Source of the DNA: Vibrio sp. 10N.286.49.B3
Lineage (GTDB): Bacteria; Pseudomonadota; Gammaproteobacteria; Enterobacterales; Vibrionaceae
Assembly (NCBI RefSeq): GCF_002873395.1
Contig: NZ_MCUV01000028.1
Coordinates: forward strand, 1-37,708
Length of the DNA: 37,708 bases
Direction of reading: 5' to 3'
A program made the position numbers and the translations under genes. Positions 6,719 through 15,967 of this stretch are shown here, one piece after another; position 1 is the first letter of the stretch, and the number at the start of each line of letters is the position of its first letter. The notes beneath the pieces were generated by a model, which was not told the origin of the DNA, made no database searches, and saw only the letters and a list, made by a program, of their open reading frames with translations.

Positions 6719-8242
6719 TTAGTGCCACACACCCCATTGGCCCGTTGTGCCAGGTTCTTCACCTTGTGTCCACCACTGAGCTGTCCATGTTCTATCGCCG
6801 TGTGTCACAACATCGCCTTGGTTGTAAACATCACTTGCACTCCAAGTTGAACCACCTGGGTTTTCGCCTGGATTCTCACCAGGATTCTCACCAGGATTTT
6901 CGCCCGGGTTCTCACCTTCCGTCGCTAGAACGTCAAAACTGTATAGGCTGCTATCTGTGCCTTCAGAGTTTGAAATCGTTAGCTTAAAAGTAAGTTCATG
7001 ATCAATATCAGCCGCTAAGCGATCCGTTTTAACCAGTAATTCATTGTAAAGACCTTGCTCTGTCTCAACGAAATCACCACTCACTTGAACCCATTCAACG
7101 TCATCAAAATCACCCTCTGATTGATTTGGGTGAAGTACCACTGAAGCGCCGTAAGCCACACTTGCCACTTCCATCTCTTGCAAGGTTTGTGGCGTAATGA
7201 TGGCTGCTAGATCTGAATTTTCATCTTGAGGTACGATACTAAACTCACCAGAAGCTAGCTCACTTTTCGAGTTAAAGTAGTTCGCCGTGAGATCATTACG
7301 GAAGTACATGTAGTGATCCATCGCTTCATGCCAAGCACCAATGAAGACATTGCCGCCATGGTTCGTTTCATAGTAGCCCGATACCTGTGAAGCTAGTAGA
7401 CGATCCCAATCATTGTGGTTATCTTCTGTGATCGTTAGGCTAAATGAAGTGTGCAGTTGACCGTGTTGATTAAAGACATCGTACTTAACCGCTTCACCAA
7501 TTTCTGGCGTCGCTAAAGTCACATCACTTGGTACAAACAAGTCGCCTTGGTGTAGGTATGGACCTTCTGGATCGATAGGATCAACCGCATCACCCGTGAT
7601 GGTAATATCACTACAGTTATAGAAGCCTTCACCAACGGTATCATCACGCTGCCAGCGCGTATAAAGCACAGCATCGCCTGAACGGTCAGCAGGAATCGTA
7701 ATGTTCATACGGTACTTTCTATCCGCACCAACTGGCACATCACCGTACTCTTCAATTAGGTCAAAATCATCCCAGTTAAGTGATTTGCCTGCATCCACAC
7801 CTGGTTTTGTTAGGTAAAACTCCCAGTATGATGGGTTATGTGGCGCTGTTGCATTGAAAACAAATTCAAAAGTGCCCGGTGCGATTTCGGTTCTTGTCCA
7901 CTCTGTATGAGCAATGCCTAGACCGCTTTTTTGTGAATCGTTGGCATAACATAGTGTACCGTCTGGGATCGCAGCCTTCACTTTATCCATATCTAAGTAA
8001 TCAGGGGCTTTGATGTTAATTGCCACCTCATTACGCTGAACAAATTGGTAAGCACCCGACTCTTCAAATGCTGCGGCACATGCTGCATTCGGTAGGTTAC
8101 CCGTCCAAAAACCGCCTTGCTCATAACAGATAGATTGACGCGCTTCTGGGAATTCAACCCATCCGTGTGCCATAGCCGATGTTGGTGCGATGATATACAT
8201 AGCAGCAAATAATGCTGATACTTTTAATACTGGTTTCTTCAC
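6719..8242 (-). CDS. Secreted AA10 lytic polysaccharide monooxygenase with chitin-binding C-terminus
   Basis: Protein of 507 residues. GTG start at 8242 with AGGAAG seven bases upstream. A signal peptide ends ...SAMA|H, leaving His26 as the mature N-terminus. His26 and His112 (GIAHTEW) form the copper histidine brace of AA10 enzymes; LYTRWQR and GEGFYNCSD (~193-212) complete the domain. These oxidatively cleave crystalline chitin (some also cellulose). Residues ~228-330 resemble the second module of Vibrio GbpA, a colonisation factor of the same family. A 12-bp-repeat linker (repeated GENP) leads to an aromatic-rich chitin-binding module (~465-507, STWSASDVYNQGD and WTAQWWTQG, CBM5/12-like). 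It lacks the full GbpA layout, so it is better called a GbpA-like LPMO. It is exported, probably through type II secretion. Confidence 0.88.
   Translation of the reverse strand: MKKPVLKVSALFAAMYIIAPTSAMAHGWVEFPEARQSICYEQGGFWTGNLPNAACAAAFEESGAYQFVQRNEVAINIKAPDYLDMDKVKAAIPDGTLCYANDSQKSGLGIAHTEWTRTEIAPGTFEFVFNATAPHNPSYWEFYLTKPGVDAGKSLNWDDFDLIEEYGDVPVGADRKYRMNITIPADRSGDAVLYTRWQRDDTVGEGFYNCSDITITGDAVDPIDPEGPYLHQGDLFVPSDVTLATPEIGEAVKYDVFNQHGQLHTSFSLTITEDNHNDWDRLLASQVSGYYETNHGGNVFIGAWHEAMDHYMYFRNDLTANYFNSKSELASGEFSIVPQDENSDLAAIITPQTLQEMEVASVAYGASVVLHPNQSEGDFDDVEWVQVSGDFVETEQGLYNELLVKTDRLAADIDHELTFKLTISNSEGTDSSLYSFDVLATEGENPGENPGENPGENPGENPGGSTWSASDVYNQGDVVTHGDRTWTAQWWTQGEEPGTTGQWGVWH
6855..6914. repeat. 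Five 12-bp tandem units coding for the Gly-Glu-Asn-Pro linker
   Basis: Units such as CCAGGATTCTCA and CCTGGATTCTCA repeat five times in frame, giving a flexible GENPGENP-type linker between the enzyme part and the chitin-binding module. Copy number could change by slippage without shifting the frame. Confidence 0.8.
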
Positions 8243-8463
8243 TGTGTGACTTCCTTTATTGACTAACTTTATCGTTTTTATTGGGTGTTTCTTATTTTGT
8301 ATTCATTATTTTTATAGGCTGAATTTATCTAGTAAGAAACTCAAATATGCTCGTGAGCTGAGCTTGAATTTCATACCATAAAAACGCGGCTGCAATATAA
8401 AACAACTTAGTCAGAAAACAATCAGGATATTGATTAAATAGAATGGTATTTTATTTATTTGGG

Positions 8464-8475
8464 TCAAGATCACAC
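8464..8475. promoter_or_regulatory. Motif TCAAGATCACAC upstream of the LPMO gene, CRP-like half-site
   Basis: On the minus strand this reads GTGTGATCTTGA, containing a perfect left half (TGTGA) of a CRP site; the right half (CCCAA) is poor. Nearly the same 12 bases occur upstream of the PL6 lyase (10417-10428). It is about 225 bp before the LPMO start. The rest of 8243-8506 shows no gene. Confidence 0.35.
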
Positions 8476-8506
8476 TTTTACAGAATGTCCCATGAGTGTC
8501 GTCTAC

Positions 8507-8539
8507 AAAAAAAGGCTGACACGAATTAACGCGTCAGCC
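8507..8539 (-). terminator. Rho-independent terminator of the alginate lyase gene
   Basis: GGCTGAC / GTCAGCC stem (8514-8539) with, on the minus strand, seven T immediately after. It lies 46 bp past the lyase stop codon. Confidence 0.8.
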
Positions 8540-8584
8540 CTTATGCTGTTTAACTCGACCGCACTATCAATGCGTTTGAATTAA

Positions 8585-10138
8585 TTATTTTTGGATACGG
8601 TAGTCAGCACCAACATCTTGCATCGTTAGAACCGTTAGACCTTTTGCTCCGCCTTCAACAGCCGTTGCTTCTAATAGGCCGTTTTCAGCACGCTTGAACT
8701 TAGGATCTTTCACTTCAACACCCGCTTCAGGTAGCGTTGTACCCGTTACTTCGCCAAAGTAAACGTTGTTTTCAAACGTTGGATTCACTAGAGGAGCAAC
8801 AGAGTCATCGCCTCTAAGTGCGAATGTTTTCGGTGCTTGTGCGTAAGAGATGTTGTTACGGAAAGTCAGGTTGTGACCAGCGTAAACCGTGCTTACACTT
8901 GCGCTATCGTATAGGCTAACGCGGTGCATTTTGTCTGAGTAAAGAATATTCTGTGCAGAGTCAATAACGGTATTATTCTCAACTAATACGTTGTTTACCG
9001 TTGCTTGCTTATTCAGTTCTTTACCTTTTACTGATTGATCTAGCTGCTCGCCCTTCATCACATCAGTAATACCCGTATTAACCACTAGACCGCCACGAAC
9101 ATCGCTGGTGCCCATTACGCGTTCAATGTAGTTATTACGGATCGTGTGACCTTCATCGTAGAAACGAATACCGCCACTCATGCGCTTGCCGTTGCCGATA
9201 ATAACGTTATCTTCAACCGTGTTGTTTTTACCGTGACGCATAGAAATCATCGATGCAGAATCAATAATAGTGTTGCCACGTACCACGTTATCGCCCGACT
9301 TAAGTGAAATTAGCTCAGTCTCACCATCCGTTTGTAGGAATAAGTTACCTTCAACTAATGAACTTGAGTTGTAGATAGAGCTCTTAGAGTCACCTAAACG
9401 AATCGCTTCCCAGCTGTTTGAGTTGTAACGCTTCGCTTCTGCAATATCAAACTCACCGTTTTGGTTGTGTTTTTGATTGTAGAAAAGGTTACCTTTAATT
9501 ACGTGATGATCGGCAGTCGTGTCACCTTGCTCTTTTTGTACACCAATCAAAGTACCGCGTTTATGCTTACCTTCAAAAGTGTTGTTTAGCAATGCGTTGT
9601 GCTTACCGTACATACCAACCCATAAATATTTAGGGTATTCAGAGCGACGCTCATCTGGTAGGTACTCATAGCCATCATTGAAGAAGTAGAAAGTAGAGTT
9701 TTGTAGTGTGTTATGCGCACCTTTAAGGATCACGCCACCCATACGCTCAGCAGGACCGCCTTCAGTGAAAACAACACCATCGATCGTGTTGTTGCTACCC
9801 ATTACTCGTACTTGTACAAGACCGGTAAACCAAACCGTACCTGGTTTTTCAGCTTTAATTGTCACGTTATTTGCTTTGATTTCAAATACGCCCATATCGG
9901 CATACTTACCAGCAGGGACAACTAAAGTTTCACCATCCTTGAGTTCTTGGAGCTGCTTTTTAAAAGCTTGTGCATCAGCAGGTAGTAGTGATTCAGAAAG
10001 AATCGATACCTTGCTGTTTACTTCTGCTGTTGCAGTATTAATTACACTGGTTTGTACTACATCATTTGCGACCGCATTAAAGCCTGCAAAAAGTCCCACC
10101 ATTGATAAGGCAACAACAGTACGCTTAAAGTTACTCAT
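8585..10138 (-). CDS. Secreted PL6-family alginate lyase (poly(beta-D-mannuronate) lyase type)
   Basis: Protein of 517 residues. ATG start at 10138 with AGGAA upstream. Signal peptide to about residue 25 (NAVA|ND). The rest is a right-handed parallel beta-helix with many N-N-T/N-T-F turns, as in chondroitinase B and PL6 alginate lyases. Lys280 (ISLKSGD) and Arg301 (SMRHGKNN) match the catalytic Lys/Arg pair of chondroitinase B, including the 21-residue spacing; WEAIRLGDS (~243-251) is the conserved metal-site segment. PL6 enzymes cleave alginate by beta-elimination to unsaturated oligomers. About 517 residues means a single-domain PL6 without the second helix of the longest members. Export to periplasm or medium is expected. 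Substrate preference (polyM, polyG or MG) cannot be read from the sequence. Confidence 0.9.
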   Translation of the reverse strand: MSNFKRTVVALSMVGLFAGFNAVANDVVQTSVINTATAEVNSKVSILSESLLPADAQAFKKQLQELKDGETLVVPAGKYADMGVFEIKANNVTIKAEKPGTVWFTGLVQVRVMGSNNTIDGVVFTEGGPAERMGGVILKGAHNTLQNSTFYFFNDGYEYLPDERRSEYPKYLWVGMYGKHNALLNNTFEGKHKRGTLIGVQKEQGDTTADHHVIKGNLFYNQKHNQNGEFDIAEAKRYNSNSWEAIRLGDSKSSIYNSSSLVEGNLFLQTDGETELISLKSGDNVVRGNTIIDSASMISMRHGKNNTVEDNVIIGNGKRMSGGIRFYDEGHTIRNNYIERVMGTSDVRGGLVVNTGITDVMKGEQLDQSVKGKELNKQATVNNVLVENNTVIDSAQNILYSDKMHRVSLYDSASVSTVYAGHNLTFRNNISYAQAPKTFALRGDDSVAPLVNPTFENNVYFGEVTGTTLPEAGVEVKDPKFKRAENGLLEATAVEGGAKGLTVLTMQDVGADYRIQK

Positions 10139-10151
10139 TTCTTCATTCCTA

Positions 10152-10183
10152 TAATAGTATTAAGTATTATTTTAATACTATTA
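10152..10183. promoter_or_regulatory. Perfect 12-bp inverted repeat directly upstream of the lyase start codon
   Basis: TAATAGTATTAA (10152-10163) and TTAATACTATTA (10172-10183) are exact reverse complements separated by eight bases. The repeat begins 14 bp from the lyase ATG, just beyond its ribosome-binding site. It could be a dimeric repressor operator or, in RNA, a hairpin in the leader. The rest of the 423-bp gap up to zur (10184-10561) shows no gene apart from the motif at 10417-10428. Confidence 0.5.
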
Positions 10184-10416
10184 CCACCTAATTAATGTGA
10201 GGTTTATCAATAACCCAGAAAAGCAAATAAAAACAAGTTCAAACAATCACTTAAGACAAACAGTAATACACCGAGTGAATAATAAAGCCAAACCGATAGG
10301 CTTGAGAAATGACGGTTAATAACCAATTACAATATCGACACATAACAGCAACCAAAGCCAATATTTATTCAGAACCAGACAATGTCTTATTTTTGTAATA
10401 AAAAAAATATCGTCAA

Positions 10417-10428
10417 TCAAGATCAAAC
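10417..10428. promoter_or_regulatory. Motif TCAAGATCAAAC upstream of the lyase gene, shared with the LPMO gene
   Basis: Matches 11 of 12 bases of 8464-8475. On the minus strand it contains TTTGATCTTGATTGA, a loose CRP-like palindrome. About 285 bp from the lyase ATG and 135 bp from the divergent zur, so it could serve either. Confidence 0.3.
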
Positions 10429-10561
10429 TGTTAAAATAAGCAGTGTGTTACTATACGCACTCATAATAAAAACCATGACCTTAAATAACTACTCACACGA
10501 CAATTTTATGGCTTTATCTATAATTTTGACTAAGAAATAGTTTATTATAAAAAGTTCGATA

Positions 10562-11029
10562 ATGATGGTGAATAGTTTGAACAATACGGTAGTGACACAA
10601 ATACAACAGATCGAAAAAATATGCGCAAACCGTGGGGTACGATTAACACCACAACGCAAGCGTGTATTCGAACTCATCAGCGCAAATAGCAAATCATCAA
10701 GCGCTTATGATTTACTCGAACAACTGAAACAAAGTGAGCCTCAAGCTAAGCCTCCGACGGTGTATCGAGCGCTTGAGTTTCTCCTCGCACAAGGGTTCAT
10801 TCATCGAGTTGAATCAACCAATAGCTTTATTTCATGTTGTTCATGCAATGCTCATCAGCACTTCTCTCAGTTATTAGTCTGCGATCAATGTGGTGATGTG
10901 ACCGAGCTACAAAATGAAGCATTAATTTCATTATTAGCCACCAATGCACAAGAGCACGGCTTTCAGATAATGAACCATGTCATTGAATCACACGGTACTT
11001 GTCACGCTTGTACCCAGAAAGAAAAGTAG
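10562..11029 (+). CDS. zur: Zinc uptake regulator, Fur family
   Basis: Protein of 155 residues. N-terminal winged helix (RLTPQRKRVFELI, ~27-39; PPTVYRALEFL, ~64-74, the Fur-family recognition helix), then a dimerisation domain with metal sites: C-D-Q-C (residues ~105-108) and a terminal C-H-A-C (~149-152) for structural zinc. Extra cysteines (CCSC) and HQH lie between. The sequence fits Zur better than Fur: the C-terminus is short and has the CHAC motif, and Fur's typical HHDH pattern is absent. It represses zinc importers and alternative ribosomal proteins when zinc is sufficient. The start is taken as the first ATG of ATGATG; no strong ribosome-binding site is visible. cheX follows 15 bp later. 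No Zur box is evident in its own promoter. Confidence 0.85.
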   Translation: MMVNSLNNTVVTQIQQIEKICANRGVRLTPQRKRVFELISANSKSSSAYDLLEQLKQSEPQAKPPTVYRALEFLLAQGFIHRVESTNSFISCCSCNAHQHFSQLLVCDQCGDVTELQNEALISLLATNAQEHGFQIMNHVIESHGTCHACTQKEK

Positions 11030-11044
11030 TAGAGATAAAACGTT

Positions 11045-11506
11045 ATGCGCGCCGAATTTGTAAACCCTTTTCTTGCCTCTCTTCTTAATGTAATCAAGAC
11101 GATGGCAGAATTAGAATTAAAACCTCAAAAGCCTCGTATTAAGAAAGACGAAATTGCTCGCGGAGATGTATCTGGATTGATCGGTATGATAGGCACGGAT
11201 TCTCGTGGCTCGATGTCGATCACCTTCGATGAGAAATTGGCTTTAAAAATCATGGAAAAAATGCTTGGCGAGCAACCAAATGGACTGGATGAAGAAGTTA
11301 CCGATATGGTTGGTGAAATCACTAACATGGTAACCGGTGGCGCAAAACGCATCTTAGCTGATCAAGGTTTTGACTTTGATATGGCTACACCCGTCGTAGT
11401 ATCAGGTCGCGGTCATACGATTCGTCATAAATGTGAAGGGGCAATTATTATCATGCCTTTCGTCTCTTTGTGGGGCAACGCTTTCATCGAAATCTCTTTC
11501 GAATAA
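11045..11506 (+). CDS. cheX: CheX-family chemotaxis phosphatase
   Basis: Protein of 153 residues covering one CheC/CheX domain. The catalytic E-x-x-N motif is present in VTDMVGEITNMVTGGAKR (Glu and Asn at ~93 and ~96). CheX proteins dephosphorylate CheY-P or related response regulators and work as homodimers; the hydrophobic C-terminal strand VSLWGNAFIEISF fits the dimer edge. It sits 15 bp after zur, probably in one transcript, and has its own weak ribosome-binding site (GAGA). There are no other chemotaxis genes nearby, as is usual for this solitary Vibrio gene. In several bacteria such proteins act on response regulators other than CheY, so the true partner is uncertain. Confidence 0.82.
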   Translation: MRAEFVNPFLASLLNVIKTMAELELKPQKPRIKKDEIARGDVSGLIGMIGTDSRGSMSITFDEKLALKIMEKMLGEQPNGLDEEVTDMVGEITNMVTGGAKRILADQGFDFDMATPVVVSGRGHTIRHKCEGAIIIMPFVSLWGNAFIEISFE

Positions 11507-11550
11507 TCGCCCATCGATGATTGATAGAAAAAATATAATTGATAGACATA

Positions 11551-11582
11551 AAAAGAGCCGGCATCTGCCAGCTCTTTTTTTA
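11551..11582. terminator. Bidirectional terminator between cheX and pgi
   Basis: AAAAGAGC...GCTCTTTT stem with a GGC/GCC inner stem and one internal mismatch; A-rich on one side and seven T on the other. It lies between convergent genes. Confidence 0.8.
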
Positions 11583-11612
11583 TGCTTTAAAGATTAAGTT
11601 AAACGTAGAAAG

Positions 11613-13265
11613 TTACGCTTTAAACGCTTTAAATGCATTGATTAGACCATTCGTTGATGCATCGTGAGAATCGATTTTCGCATCATCAGCCAGCTCTGGA
11701 AGAATTTGGTTTGCCAGTTGCTTACCAAGCTCTACGCCCCACTGATCGAAACTAAAGATGTTTAAGATAACACCTTGTACGAAGATTTTGTGCTCGTACA
11801 TTGCAATCAAGTTACCCAGTGTTTTTGGCGTGATTTGCTTAACCAAAATTGAGTTGGTTGGGCGGTTACCTTCAAACACTTTAAACGCGACTAAATCTTT
11901 CACTTCTTCCGCTGTCTTACCGGCTGCAATAAATTCCGCTTCCACTGTCTCTTGTGTTTTACCAAAAGCCAGAGCTTCTGTTTGAGCAAAGAAGTTCGAC
12001 ATCAGTTTTTGATGGTGATCGCTAGCAGGGTTGTGGCTTAGTGCTGGTGCGATAAAGTCACATGGCACCATCTTAGTCCCTTGGTGGATCAACTGGTAGA
12101 ATGCGTGCTGACCATTAGTACCTGGTTCGCCCCAAATGATAGGACCCGTTTGGTAGTCAACTGGGTTACCGTTACGGTCAGTGTACTTACCATTCGATTC
12201 CATGTTGCCTTGCTGGAAGTAAGCAGGGAAACGGTGCATGTATTGATCGTATGGCAAGATAGCTTCTGACTCAGCGCCGTGGAAGTTGTTGTACCATAGA
12301 CCGATAAGCGCAAGTAAAACTGGCACGTTATTCTCAAATTCAGTGGTTGAGAAATGGTTATCCACCTCATGCGCACCTTCAAGTAACTCAGCAAAGTTAT
12401 CAAAGCCAACCGCTAGCGAGATAGACAGACCGATCGCCGACCATAGTGAGTAACGACCGCCAACCCAATCCCAGAATTCAAACATGTTATCAGTATCAAT
12501 ACCAAACTCAGAGACGGATTTAGCATTGGTTGATAGCGCTGCGAAGTGTTTAGCCACGTGCGCGTCATCACCAGCTGTCGCCAAGAACCAATCGCGAGCA
12601 CTGTGCGCGTTAGTCATGGTTTCTTGCGTAGTAAAAGTCTTAGAAGCAATTAAGAATAGCGTGGTTTCAGGGTCCACTTTCTTCAATGTTTCAACGATAT
12701 GCGTACCATCGACGTTAGAAACAAAGTGCATGTTTAGGTGGGTTTTATATGGTGCTAACGCTTCAGCGACCATGTAAGGACCAAGGTCAGAGCCACCGAT
12801 ACCGATGTTAACAACGTCAGTGATTGCCTTACCTGTGTAACCTTTCCACTCACCCGATACGATGCGGTGAGTAAACAGTTCCATTTTTGCTAGCACAGCA
12901 TTTACCGCTGGCATCACATCTTCACCATCAACCATCACAGGCTTATCGCTACGATTACGTAGAGCCGTATGAAGCACAGCACGACCTTCTGTTTTATTGA
13001 TCGCTTCACCGCTGAACATCGCTTCAATCGCTGACTTAACTTCCGTTTGCTCAGCAAGGCTTAACAGGTGAGTTAGTGTCTCTTGATCGATAAGGTTTTT
13101 TGAGTAATCGACTAAAATATCTGAACCAAGAGTGGTTGAGAACTTATCAAAACGTTGGCTATCTTGAGCAAATAACGCTTTAAGATCCATATCTTGAGCT
13201 GATTCAAAATGTTCTGTTAGCGCTTTCCACGCTGCCGTTTGTGTTGGGTTGATATTTTTCAACAT
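11613..13265 (-). CDS. pgi: Glucose-6-phosphate isomerase
   Basis: Protein of 550 residues, matching E. coli Pgi (549) from its first residues ([13 protein letters not shown]). The open frame extends 32 codons further upstream, but that extension is not conserved and ATG 13265 has GGGA upstream, so I use 13265. It interconverts glucose-6-P and fructose-6-P in glycolysis and gluconeogenesis. Family signatures are present: [14 protein letters not shown] and [12 protein letters not shown] (sugar-phosphate binding), [15 protein letters not shown], and GNMESNGK near the catalytic Glu. It is transcribed alone; the terminator at 11551 is shared with cheX. A CRP-like site lies about 190 bp upstream. 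Confidence 0.97.
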   Translation of the reverse strand: MLKNINPTQTAAWKALTEHFESAQDMDLKALFAQDSQRFDKFSTTLGSDILVDYSKNLIDQETLTHLLSLAEQTEVKSAIEAMFSGEAINKTEGRAVLHTALRNRSDKPVMVDGEDVMPAVNAVLAKMELFTHRIVSGEWKGYTGKAITDVVNIGIGGSDLGPYMVAEALAPYKTHLNMHFVSNVDGTHIVETLKKVDPETTLFLIASKTFTTQETMTNAHSARDWFLATAGDDAHVAKHFAALSTNAKSVSEFGIDTDNMFEFWDWVGGRYSLWSAIGLSISLAVGFDNFAELLEGAHEVDNHFSTTEFENNVPVLLALIGLWYNNFHGAESEAILPYDQYMHRFPAYFQQGNMESNGKYTDRNGNPVDYQTGPIIWGEPGTNGQHAFYQLIHQGTKMVPCDFIAPALSHNPASDHHQKLMSNFFAQTEALAFGKTQETVEAEFIAAGKTAEEVKDLVAFKVFEGNRPTNSILVKQITPKTLGNLIAMYEHKIFVQGVILNIFSFDQWGVELGKQLANQILPELADDAKIDSHDASTNGLINAFKAFKA

Positions 13266-13449
13266 GATAGTATCCCGATATACAGTTGGTTTAATTCTAA
13301 ATGGATAGAGTCCTTTATCCTTAGAATCCCCGATTAATATAAAAAGTATAAACCTGGTCACTCAAAACAAGAGCAACACTAAATAAAATTGACGATAATC
13401 TTGTAATTTTTTTTCAGTCTCAATTATGACTCAGACGCCCTGCTCTCAC

Positions 13450-13465
13450 TTTGAGGTACATCACG
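13450..13465. promoter_or_regulatory. Candidate CRP site upstream of pgi
   Basis: TTTGA-GGTACA-TCACG matches eight of the ten key positions of TGTGA-N6-TCACA. It lies in the 314-bp gap between pgi (13265) and the barrel gene (stop at 13580), where no gene is seen. Function is inferred. Confidence 0.35.
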
Positions 13466-13579
13466 TTAATGGAAGCTGAATGTAGCGCACATTTATATTT
13501 TTAACTGATGAAACTAAACAACATATTCTATTGCATAAACTAAGGCTGTGTTTTTATTACAGGTCGCCATATTTACGCG

Positions 13580-14845
13580 CTAAAAGGGTTGATTGATCAT
13601 GATTCGAAATAGATTACCTTCATCACCTCGTGCTATTTCTGCACGAACGACAATGCCTTCAACCTGGAAGCGTACCGCGCCACCGGCACTCCACTGCATG
13701 TCGTTATGTAAGGTGGATAAGTTGTATTCATCAGCCACACGACCAACATCAGCAAATACCACCCACTGCCACCATGGAATATCATAATTGCCAATCACCG
13801 GCATATCATCTAAAGGTTGCCAGTCAGGTAGCACTCGATATTCACCCGAATAGGCAATGGCGGAGCGACCATGAAAGCGTCCTCCCGAAAAACTGCGCAG
13901 ACGATAAATACCGCCCAGCCTTACCGCATCTTGCTCGGGAGGTCGCTGGCATTGCTGACCACTCGAACAGTGATTCCAAGTGGGCGTATCAGCGGTATAG
14001 AAGTTAAAGGCAAGCACCTGCTTATCAAAGAGATCACCGAGCGGACCCAGATCCCAATATTGACTGGTTTGAAACTCTACCTTCGCCCAATCCGTTTCAT
14101 TACCCCAGCTTTCATTGGCATAGGTAAAATCGAGTCGAGTACGACTGCCTTGAGTGGGGTTGCGCATATCATCACGATTATCCCAATCAAGCTTTAACGC
14201 AATACCGGTACTTTCATGGCTTTGATTAGCATCGCTATTTTTAAGCACTCGAGAAGTATAGAAAGGTTGCAGCTCAATACTGGAGACACCACTAGAAAAT
14301 GGCGTGCTACCTTGCAATTGACGGCGAGGAATCAATGCCGCCAGCGAACCGGACTCTTTCGCAGCGCCCCAAGGTAAAATATAGCGAAAAGACATGCGAT
14401 ATTGCGCTTCATCGCCATCAGCAAGGGTAAAAGTACCATCACTGCTGTTGCCTGCCTGCTCACCAAGGTAGTAATCAAATTCAACAAACTTGGCTTGATA
14501 GGCTTCAACGCCCCATAACCAGTTATCGCCTAATTGGTAGTTATTGGCGGATAAGTAGCCCATGTGACTGCCTTTCGCCGAGTATAAGCCCGCGCCAAAT
14601 AATGCAGCATGCTCTTGCCCTACCCCTTTAATAACACCAGCAATACCAATGGTCGTGCCAAGACTATCGGTTGAAAAAGCAAAGGGGACCACAGCGCTAT
14701 CGGGTATCCATGCTGGCCAACCATCAGCGTGACTCACATGACTCGTCATAAGAAGACTGGCACACACTAATGCCCTGCCTATCGGCTGCAATATCGATTC
14801 TCTAGAGACAAGCTTGCTGGATAAACGCAATAGACGAGTACTCAT
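13580..14845 (-). CDS. BamA/TamA-family outer-membrane barrel protein (Omp85 surface-antigen domain)
   Basis: Protein of 421 residues from ATG 14845; the frame stays open 12 codons upstream into alr, but the start five bases after the alr stop fits a coupled gene. A signal peptide (ALVCASLLMTSHVSHA|DG) is followed by a C-terminal barrel of 12 or more amphipathic strands ending in Phe, the outer-membrane assembly signal. VRLGGIYRLRSFSGGRFHGRSA carries the conserved barrel-domain pattern around the R-G-F/R-S-F loop. There are no clear POTRA repeats, so this is not BamA itself but a short Omp85-like protein of unknown cargo, such as those seen next to alr or phospholipase genes in vibrios. Function unknown. 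Confidence 0.7.
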   Translation of the reverse strand: MSTRLLRLSSKLVSRESILQPIGRALVCASLLMTSHVSHADGWPAWIPDSAVVPFAFSTDSLGTTIGIAGVIKGVGQEHAALFGAGLYSAKGSHMGYLSANNYQLGDNWLWGVEAYQAKFVEFDYYLGEQAGNSSDGTFTLADGDEAQYRMSFRYILPWGAAKESGSLAALIPRRQLQGSTPFSSGVSSIELQPFYTSRVLKNSDANQSHESTGIALKLDWDNRDDMRNPTQGSRTRLDFTYANESWGNETDWAKVEFQTSQYWDLGPLGDLFDKQVLAFNFYTADTPTWNHCSSGQQCQRPPEQDAVRLGGIYRLRSFSGGRFHGRSAIAYSGEYRVLPDWQPLDDMPVIGNYDIPWWQWVVFADVGRVADEYNLSTLHNDMQWSAGGAVRFQVEGIVVRAEIARGDEGNLFRIMINQPF

Positions 14846-14849
14846 ATCA

Positions 14850-15959
14850 TCACTCTGAACAGGCTTGATAAGACATAGCAACGCGAGATGTCAGCTTAGT
14901 CACTAACTCATAAGCAATCGTGCCGATGTGTTCAGCCACTTCTTCAGCAGGAAGATCAGCGCCCCACAAAGTAGCAGGATCGCCCACACTGTCCGTAGCA
15001 TCCGGTCCTAAATCAACGGTTAACATATCCATCGATACGCGCCCAGCAATCACCACTTTACGTCCATTGACCATGACTGGCGTGCCATTGGGTGCAGTAC
15101 GTGGGTAGCCATCACCATAACCTATCGCAATAACTCCTACTTTCGTATCTTGCTGAGCAGTCCAGATACCGCCATAACCAATGCTCTCACCCGCTTTAAC
15201 ATGACGAATGGCAATCAGGTGCGACTTTAAGGTCATTACTGGTTTATAGCCCATCGCCTTGCCCGTACGCTGAGCAAAAGGAGAAACACCATACATAATG
15301 ATGCCCGGACGAACCCAATCGAGTTGACTTGGTTGCCACTCGAGTAATCCAGCCGATGCCGCCAGAGAACGTTCGCCTTTACAGCCATCGGTCAGCGTTA
15401 AAAAGCGTTCAATCTGCTTCGTTGTCGTGCTACTTTCAAGTTCATCAGCACTGCCAAAATGACTCATAAAGCGCAGCGGTTTCACGACATTATCACACGC
15501 TTCTAAACGAGCAACAAAGTCATCATAATCTTCAGGGTCAATACCTAAACGATGCATGCCGCTGTCGACTTTTAGCCACACGACAACAGGCGACTCCAAC
15601 TGCGCTTGCTCAAGTGCGGCCAGTTGTTCTTCACAATGAACCACGGTTTGGATGTTATTGGCGACTAACACAGGTAAATCATTGAAAGAGTAAAACCCTT
15701 CCAGTAATAGGATCGGTTTAACAATCCCACCCGCTCGCAGTTGCAACGCCTCTTCAATACGCGCCACACCAAAGGCATCCGCCCCTTGAGCATGCTGAGC
15801 AACCGGCAATAAACCATGCCCATAACCATTCGCCTTCACCACGGCAAGTACCTTACTTTGCGGTGCTTGCTGGCGAATTAAAGCCAGGTTGTGCTTGAGT
15901 GCAGAAAGGTCGATATAAGCTTGAGCCGCTTTCATATGATTCATCGTAACAGAACTCAT
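14850..15959 (-). CDS. alr: Alanine racemase
   Basis: Protein of up to 369 residues. PLP enzyme converting L- to D-alanine for peptidoglycan. The PLP lysine is in [10 protein letters not shown], the catalytic tyrosine in IGYGGIW, and SRVAMSYQ ends the C-terminal domain. The first ATG (15959) is used; starts at 15944 or 15935 ([10 protein letters not shown]) align better with E. coli and V. cholerae Alr, so the first eight residues are doubtful. It follows dnaB by eight bases and precedes the barrel gene by four, so dnaB-alr-barrel form one minus-strand operon. Identity is secure. Confidence 0.96.
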   Translation of the reverse strand: MSSVTMNHMKAAQAYIDLSALKHNLALIRQQAPQSKVLAVVKANGYGHGLLPVAQHAQGADAFGVARIEEALQLRAGGIVKPILLLEGFYSFNDLPVLVANNIQTVVHCEEQLAALEQAQLESPVVVWLKVDSGMHRLGIDPEDYDDFVARLEACDNVVKPLRFMSHFGSADELESSTTTKQIERFLTLTDGCKGERSLAASAGLLEWQPSQLDWVRPGIIMYGVSPFAQRTGKAMGYKPVMTLKSHLIAIRHVKAGESIGYGGIWTAQQDTKVGVIAIGYGDGYPRTAPNGTPVMVNGRKVVIAGRVSMDMLTVDLGPDATDSVGDPATLWGADLPAEEVAEHIGTIAYELVTKLTSRVAMSYQACSE

Positions 15960-15967
15960 GTTAAAGA

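Noticed and set aside
6855..6914. Short tandem repeats as a CRISPR array
   Set aside because: The repeats are contiguous 12-mers without spacers and code in frame for a Gly-Glu-Asn-Pro linker.
9708..10154. 148-codon plus-strand ORF opposite the alginate lyase N-terminus
   Set aside because: It is the antisense shadow of a well-supported gene and has no family features.
13266..13361. 32-residue N-terminal extension of Pgi
   Set aside because: Homology to Pgi begins exactly at the internal Met, which has a ribosome-binding site; the extension is not conserved.
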